Part shown: in pieces, positions 4,980 to 8,139 of the stretch
How the letters are laid out: each line of letters opens with the position of its first letter
Numbering within the stretch: the stretch's first letter is position 1
Assembly (NCBI GenBank): GCA_024654165.1
Contig: JANLIP010000002.1
Location: 1 to 8,139, forward strand
From: Candidatus Kaiserbacteria bacterium
GTDB taxonomy: Bacteria; Patescibacteriota; Minisyncoccia; Phycocordibacterales; UBA2100
Direction: 5' to 3'
DNA: 8,139 nt
Notes under the pieces: generated by a model
Told to the model about the DNA's origin: nothing
Database searches by the model: none
Seen by the model: only the letters and a program-made list of their open reading frames with translations
Position numbers and translations under genes: made by a program

Positions 4980-5423
4980 ATGGCAACTATCCTACTCATC
5001 CATGGACCAAATCTAAATCGCCTGGGGAAGCGCGACTCTCTGAACTACGGCTCAAAAACGCTCGCAGATATTGAAGCGCTAGTCACTGCCGAGGCGGAGG
5101 AACTTGGCCACACTGTTAAATCCTTCCAGTCAAACCATGAAGGCGCTCTTATAGACTACCTGCAAAATGAATCGGGGAATGCGGACGGCATAATAATAAA
5201 TCCAGGCGCGCTCACCCACTACAGCTATGCCCTATTAGACGCGCTCATCGACACCGGGTTGCCATGCGTAGAGGTGCATCTATCAGATATAAATTCCCGC
5301 GAAGAATTCCGGAAGATTTCTGTTACAGCACCCGCTTGCATCGCACAAATCTCCGGAAAAAAAGAAGCGGGGTACATTGAGGCGCTGAAAATCTTGCACA
5401 AGAAGCTCGCAAAAAATGTATGA
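4980..5423 (+). CDS. aroQ: Type II 3-dehydroquinate dehydratase
   Basis: Dehydrates 3-dehydroquinate to 3-dehydroshikimate, third step of the shikimate pathway. The type II enzyme is a small flavodoxin-like fold that assembles as a dodecamer. The 147-aa product opens with ILLIHGPNLNRLG. Arg18 and Tyr23 (KRDSLNYG) are the flexible-lid Arg and catalytic Tyr, followed by QSNHEGALID (50-59), INPGALTHYS with Asn74 and His80, and EVHLSDI with His100, all expected active-site residues. An in-frame TTG at 4962 is possible, but homology begins at the ATG at 4980. No SD is seen. It is the first gene after the attenuator and overlaps aroE by 4 nt (ATGA), so coupling with downstream genes is likely. Confidence 0.96.
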   Translation: MATILLIHGPNLNRLGKRDSLNYGSKTLADIEALVTAEAEELGHTVKSFQSNHEGALIDYLQNESGNADGIIINPGALTHYSYALLDALIDTGLPCVEVHLSDINSREEFRKISVTAPACIAQISGKKEAGYIEALKILHKKLAKNV

Positions 5424-6247
5424 GGATTACAAACAAAACATCGCTCACGGCGGTTATTGGAAACCCGATAACGCATAGCATGAGTCCGCTCATACACAAC
5501 GCGATTTACGAGCGCGAAGGGATTGATGCAGTGATGCTCGCATTCGGGAACCCATCTATAGAAAAGCTGGTGGGCGCTATAAGAGCGCTTCCGATTCACC
5601 TCGTGGCAGTGACCATGCCACATAAGCAAACTCTGATTCCCTTGCTTGATTCTATTTCGGATGACGCGCGAGAAATTGGTGCGGTAAATACAATAATCAA
5701 CAAGGGTGGTATGCTCGCTGGATTCAATACGGATGTTACTGGCGTAGCGGAGGCGCTCAAAGACGTGAGTGTTGAAGGCAAGAACGCGCTCATCATAGGC
5801 GCTGGCGGAGTGGCACAGCCAGTCGCATACCACCTGCGAAAGCGCGGAGCAAAAATCTATTGCAACAATCGCGACAACGAACAGGCAGAGGCCTTATGCA
5901 AGAAATTCGGCGGGACAGTGATAGACGGGAAGACTATGAGCGGAATGAAATTTGACTTAATTGTGAACGCTACCCCAATCGGAATGCCGCCAAATATAGA
6001 GATGTCTCCCGTGCCCAAAAATATTATTCGGCCCGAGACCGTCGTCTTTGATGTAATATACACACCCCTTGAGACACAGCTTTTAAAAGACGCTCGCGCG
6101 CAGGGTGCCAAGATCATTTCTGGGCTTACAATGTTTATTGCTCAAGCTCTTGAACAGGAAAACTTGTGGCTCGGCCGTGATATAAGCGACAACGGTTATA
6201 CTGAATTAATCAAAACGCACTTACTGACTCTAAATAAGAAAAATTGA
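5420..6247 (+). CDS. aroE: Shikimate dehydrogenase
   Basis: NADPH-dependent reduction of 3-dehydroshikimate to shikimate. The 275-aa product has two domains. The N-terminal substrate domain shows the shikimate-binding HSMSP (Ser20, Ser22), VTMPHK with catalytic Lys69, GAVNT (Asn90) and FNTD with catalytic Asp105. The Rossmann domain has GAGGVAQP (127-134) and NNR (149-151), whose Asn-Arg suggests NADP binding, then NATPIGM, and finally SGLTMFIAQA with the conserved Gln242. The usual NVTxPHK reads AVTMPHK, a mild change. Its start overlaps aroQ (ATGA), and its stop is 1 nt before the DAHP synthase ATG. AroE is preferred over the paralogues YdiB and quinate dehydrogenase because of its place in a biosynthetic operon. 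Confidence 0.95.
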   Translation: MRITNKTSLTAVIGNPITHSMSPLIHNAIYEREGIDAVMLAFGNPSIEKLVGAIRALPIHLVAVTMPHKQTLIPLLDSISDDAREIGAVNTIINKGGMLAGFNTDVTGVAEALKDVSVEGKNALIIGAGGVAQPVAYHLRKRGAKIYCNNRDNEQAEALCKKFGGTVIDGKTMSGMKFDLIVNATPIGMPPNIEMSPVPKNIIRPETVVFDVIYTPLETQLLKDARAQGAKIISGLTMFIAQALEQENLWLGRDISDNGYTELIKTHLLTLNKKN

Positions 6248-6248
6248 T

Positions 6249-7289
6249 ATGACCTATAAAATAATCAAGAAAATGCCCTCAATAGAAGATTTTATCTCGG
6301 CGCATCCGATTTCAGATAAGGCAATGGCGAGTGTCAAAAAAGATATTGGGGAGGTGCAGGACATTCTATCTGGGCGCGACAATAGGCTGCTATTTATCGT
6401 GGGCCCCTGTTCCGCATGGCCGAAAGAGGCAGTCTTGGAATACGCGAAGCGCCTTAAGAAACTTTCCGATTCAATTGATAAGAAAGTGAAGGTCATGATG
6501 CGCGTCTACATCCAAAAACCGCGCACCGTGCGCGGATGGCTAGGCCCTGTAAACCAACCCGATCCGTTTGCGCCTGCCGACATATCAAAAGGAATAGCTT
6601 ACTGCAGAGAAATGATGGTAAAGGTAATTGAAATGGGGCTCCCAATAGCAGATGAGGCATTGTTTACGCACAATGCAAAAGGTTTTGCCGAACTTCTGTC
6701 ATGGATGGCAATCGGCGCGCGCAGTGTGGAGGACCAGGAACATCGCATTTTCGCTTCCGGCGCCGATTGCCCCGTGGGAATGAAGAACGGCACCTCCGGC
6801 TCTATTGATGTGGCTGTAAACGGCATCAGTGCCGCACAACACAAACACGTTGCAGTGATAGACGGCTATCAGGTGGAAACACAGGGCAACGCTTATGCGC
6901 ATCTTGTACTTCGCGGTGGAGAAACGGGGCCTAATTACCACCCAGAGCATGTGCACTCGGCGAAGAAGATGTTTGAGAAGCACAAGATAAAGAATCAAGC
7001 GATTCTGATAGACGGAAGCCATGACAACTGCAAAGTGGACGGCGTAAAGAGCGGAGCGAGGCAGGCATCTGTTATTCTGGAATCAATGACATACATGAAA
7101 ACCGATCCTGAATATAGAAAGCTTGTGCGCGGGTTTATGATAGAGAGTTTCCTAAAAGACGGTGCTCAAAAATTAGAGGGAAAAGACACGGAAACTATTG
7201 ATCGCGACGGCCTCTCTATTACAGACCCATGCTTGGGCTGGAAAGAGACAGAAGAGTTACTTAAAGAGGTCGCAAAACAACATGAGTAA
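6249..7289 (+). CDS. aroG: 3-deoxy-7-phosphoheptulonate (DAHP) synthase, class I, AroG/F/H type
   Basis: Condenses phosphoenolpyruvate and erythrose 4-phosphate, the first committed shikimate step. The 346-aa length matches AroG/AroF/AroH. The metal ligands are visible as Cys54 (VGPCSA), His258 (DGSHDN), Glu299 (MIESFL) and Asp326 (SITDPCLGW). Substrate contacts are Arg85 and Lys90 (MRVYIQKPRT), Arg158 (AIGARS) and Lys179 (GMKNGTSG). The N-terminal extension (about 1-45), which in this class helps form the feedback site, is present. The residue aligned with AroG Ser180, in the Phe pocket, appears to be Asp173, so effector preference cannot be guessed. The symbol is approximate: it marks the isozyme family, not Phe sensitivity. 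It overlaps aroB by 8 nt. Confidence 0.95.
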   Translation: MTYKIIKKMPSIEDFISAHPISDKAMASVKKDIGEVQDILSGRDNRLLFIVGPCSAWPKEAVLEYAKRLKKLSDSIDKKVKVMMRVYIQKPRTVRGWLGPVNQPDPFAPADISKGIAYCREMMVKVIEMGLPIADEALFTHNAKGFAELLSWMAIGARSVEDQEHRIFASGADCPVGMKNGTSGSIDVAVNGISAAQHKHVAVIDGYQVETQGNAYAHLVLRGGETGPNYHPEHVHSAKKMFEKHKIKNQAILIDGSHDNCKVDGVKSGARQASVILESMTYMKTDPEYRKLVRGFMIESFLKDGAQKLEGKDTETIDRDGLSITDPCLGWKETEELLKEVAKQHE

Positions 7290-8139
7290 TTTACAATCAA
7301 AAAAAATAAACGTGCAAATCGGGGAGAGCGCAAAATATCCGATGATAATCGGCACAGGTCTTGAAAAAGAAATCCTCTCTATCCTTGAGAAAGAGGCGCA
7401 AAAACGGCGCATCGTCATCATCACCGACAACCGCGTGAGTAAGATGTTCGGGCAAAATCTTCTATCAACCGTGAAGAAATCCGGCAGGCCTGTGGAGATG
7501 ATGCACTTCCCCAATGGCGAGCAGAACAAAACGCAAAAGACTGTTACCGATCTACAGCATGCGCTTCTAAAAAAGCACTACGGGCGCGACACGCTTATCA
7601 TTGCTTTGGGCGGAGGCGTGGTGGGCGACGTCGTGGGATTTGTCGCTGCGACGTATCTGCGAGGAGTGCCGTACATCCAAATGCCAACCACAATCTTGGC
7701 AATGGTGGATAGTTCCATAGGAGGAAAGACTGGCATTAACACGCCGTTTGGGAAAAATACCATCGGCGCTTTTTACCAACCGCAAGCGGTAATTGCCGAC
7801 TTAAATTCCCTAGCCAAACAATCTCGCAAGGAAATAATCAACGGGCTCATGGAAGCGATAAAAACATTCCTCACCTCTGACAAGGACGCTCTTTCTTTGG
7901 CGATAGAGCTGAATCTGGATTCCCCGCTGAAGACTCCCGAGATACTTCAAGAGATAGTCTTTCGCTCGGTACAGATAAAAGCTGGGATTGCAGAACGGGA
8001 TGAGAAGGAAACGAATGAAAGGCGAGTGGTAAATTTCGGACACACAATCGGGCATTCTATTGAATTACTTTCCGGCTACCGCCTGCCTCATGGATACGCT
8101 GTTGGGTACGGCATGCTGGTAGAGGCAAAGATTGCCGAG
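7282..8139 (+). CDS. aroB: 3-dehydroquinate synthase, C-terminus cut by window edge
   Basis: NAD+ and divalent-metal dependent cyclisation of DAHP to 3-dehydroquinate, step two of the pathway. 286 codons are present and the frame is open at the edge, against roughly 350 in the family. The NAD/glycine-rich core reads ALGGGVVGDVVGFVAATYLR (108-127). PTTILAMVDSSIGGKTGIN (135-153) follows. Metal ligands are Glu191 (LMEAIK), His254 (NFGHTIGH) and His270 (LPHGYAVGYGM). LMEAIKTFL differs from the usual AEVIKxG, but the Glu and Lys are kept. The ATG at 7282 overlaps the DAHP synthase stop in an ATGAGTAA arrangement. An AGAGG sequence lies 12 nt upstream, rather far to serve as an SD. It is part of the aro operon behind the attenuator. 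Confidence 0.95.
   Translation, partial: MSNLQSKKINVQIGESAKYPMIIGTGLEKEILSILEKEAQKRRIVIITDNRVSKMFGQNLLSTVKKSGRPVEMMHFPNGEQNKTQKTVTDLQHALLKKHYGRDTLIIALGGGVVGDVVGFVAATYLRGVPYIQMPTTILAMVDSSIGGKTGINTPFGKNTIGAFYQPQAVIADLNSLAKQSRKEIINGLMEAIKTFLTSDKDALSLAIELNLDSPLKTPEILQEIVFRSVQIKAGIAERDEKETNERRVVNFGHTIGHSIELLSGYRLPHGYAVGYGMLVEAKIAE

Noticed and set aside
1..8139. CRISPR array, insertion sequence, tRNA or rRNA
   Set aside because: No regularly spaced direct repeats, transposase motifs, terminal inverted repeats or RNA gene signatures were seen on reading both strands.

Overview
The window is a compact stretch of bacterial chromosome carrying aromatic amino acid biosynthesis genes. Genes abut or overlap by a few bases, base composition is moderate, standard code 11 fits, and most starts lack a Shine-Dalgarno sequence. 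At least three promoters place the -10 box only 6-8 nt before the ATG, which predicts leaderless mRNAs. Together with rather divergent enzymes, this suggests a small-genome lineage such as Patescibacteria/CPR (Parcubacteria-like). That assignment is an inference from style, not a database match. No mobile element, CRISPR array, tRNA or rRNA is visible.

Layout. (1) Positions 1-896, minus strand: ridA followed 6 nt later by ilvA, which runs off the left edge. (2) Positions 905-1264: a divergent promoter region in which the two -35 boxes overlap, then an unrecognised 79-aa gene on the plus strand. (3) Positions 1278-1319: a strong GC-rich hairpin between convergent genes. (4) Positions 1341-4753: trpF (minus) divergent from trpC-trpB-trpA (plus). 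The two start codons are only 20 nt apart and share overlapping -10 boxes. (5) Positions 4754-4979: an untranslated control region. (6) Positions 4980-8139: aroQ-aroE-DAHP synthase-aroB (aroB cut by the right edge), a tightly packed shikimate-pathway operon.

The standout is the control region before aroQ. A near-consensus promoter (TTGACA-16-TATCAT) begins a transcript essentially on the ATG of a 25-codon leader peptide. Its codons 8-14 read W-F-T-F-F-F-Y. Immediately after the Tyr codon come four RNA segments that can form mutually exclusive 1:2, 2:3 (12 bp) and 3:4 pairings, and 3:4 is an intrinsic terminator (GAAA loop, U-rich tail). This is the architecture of a ribosome-mediated transcription attenuator. 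Here it appears to sense the aromatic amino acids, mainly Phe plus Tyr and Trp, and to gate the common aromatic pathway. The leader peptide mRNA appears to be leaderless, which is unusual for this class of regulator.

Together the genes supply the first four shikimate steps (DAHP synthase, AroB, AroQ, AroE) and the last steps of tryptophan synthesis (TrpF, TrpC, TrpAB). The anthranilate steps (trpE/G/D) and the later shikimate steps (aroK, aroA, aroC) are not in this window.
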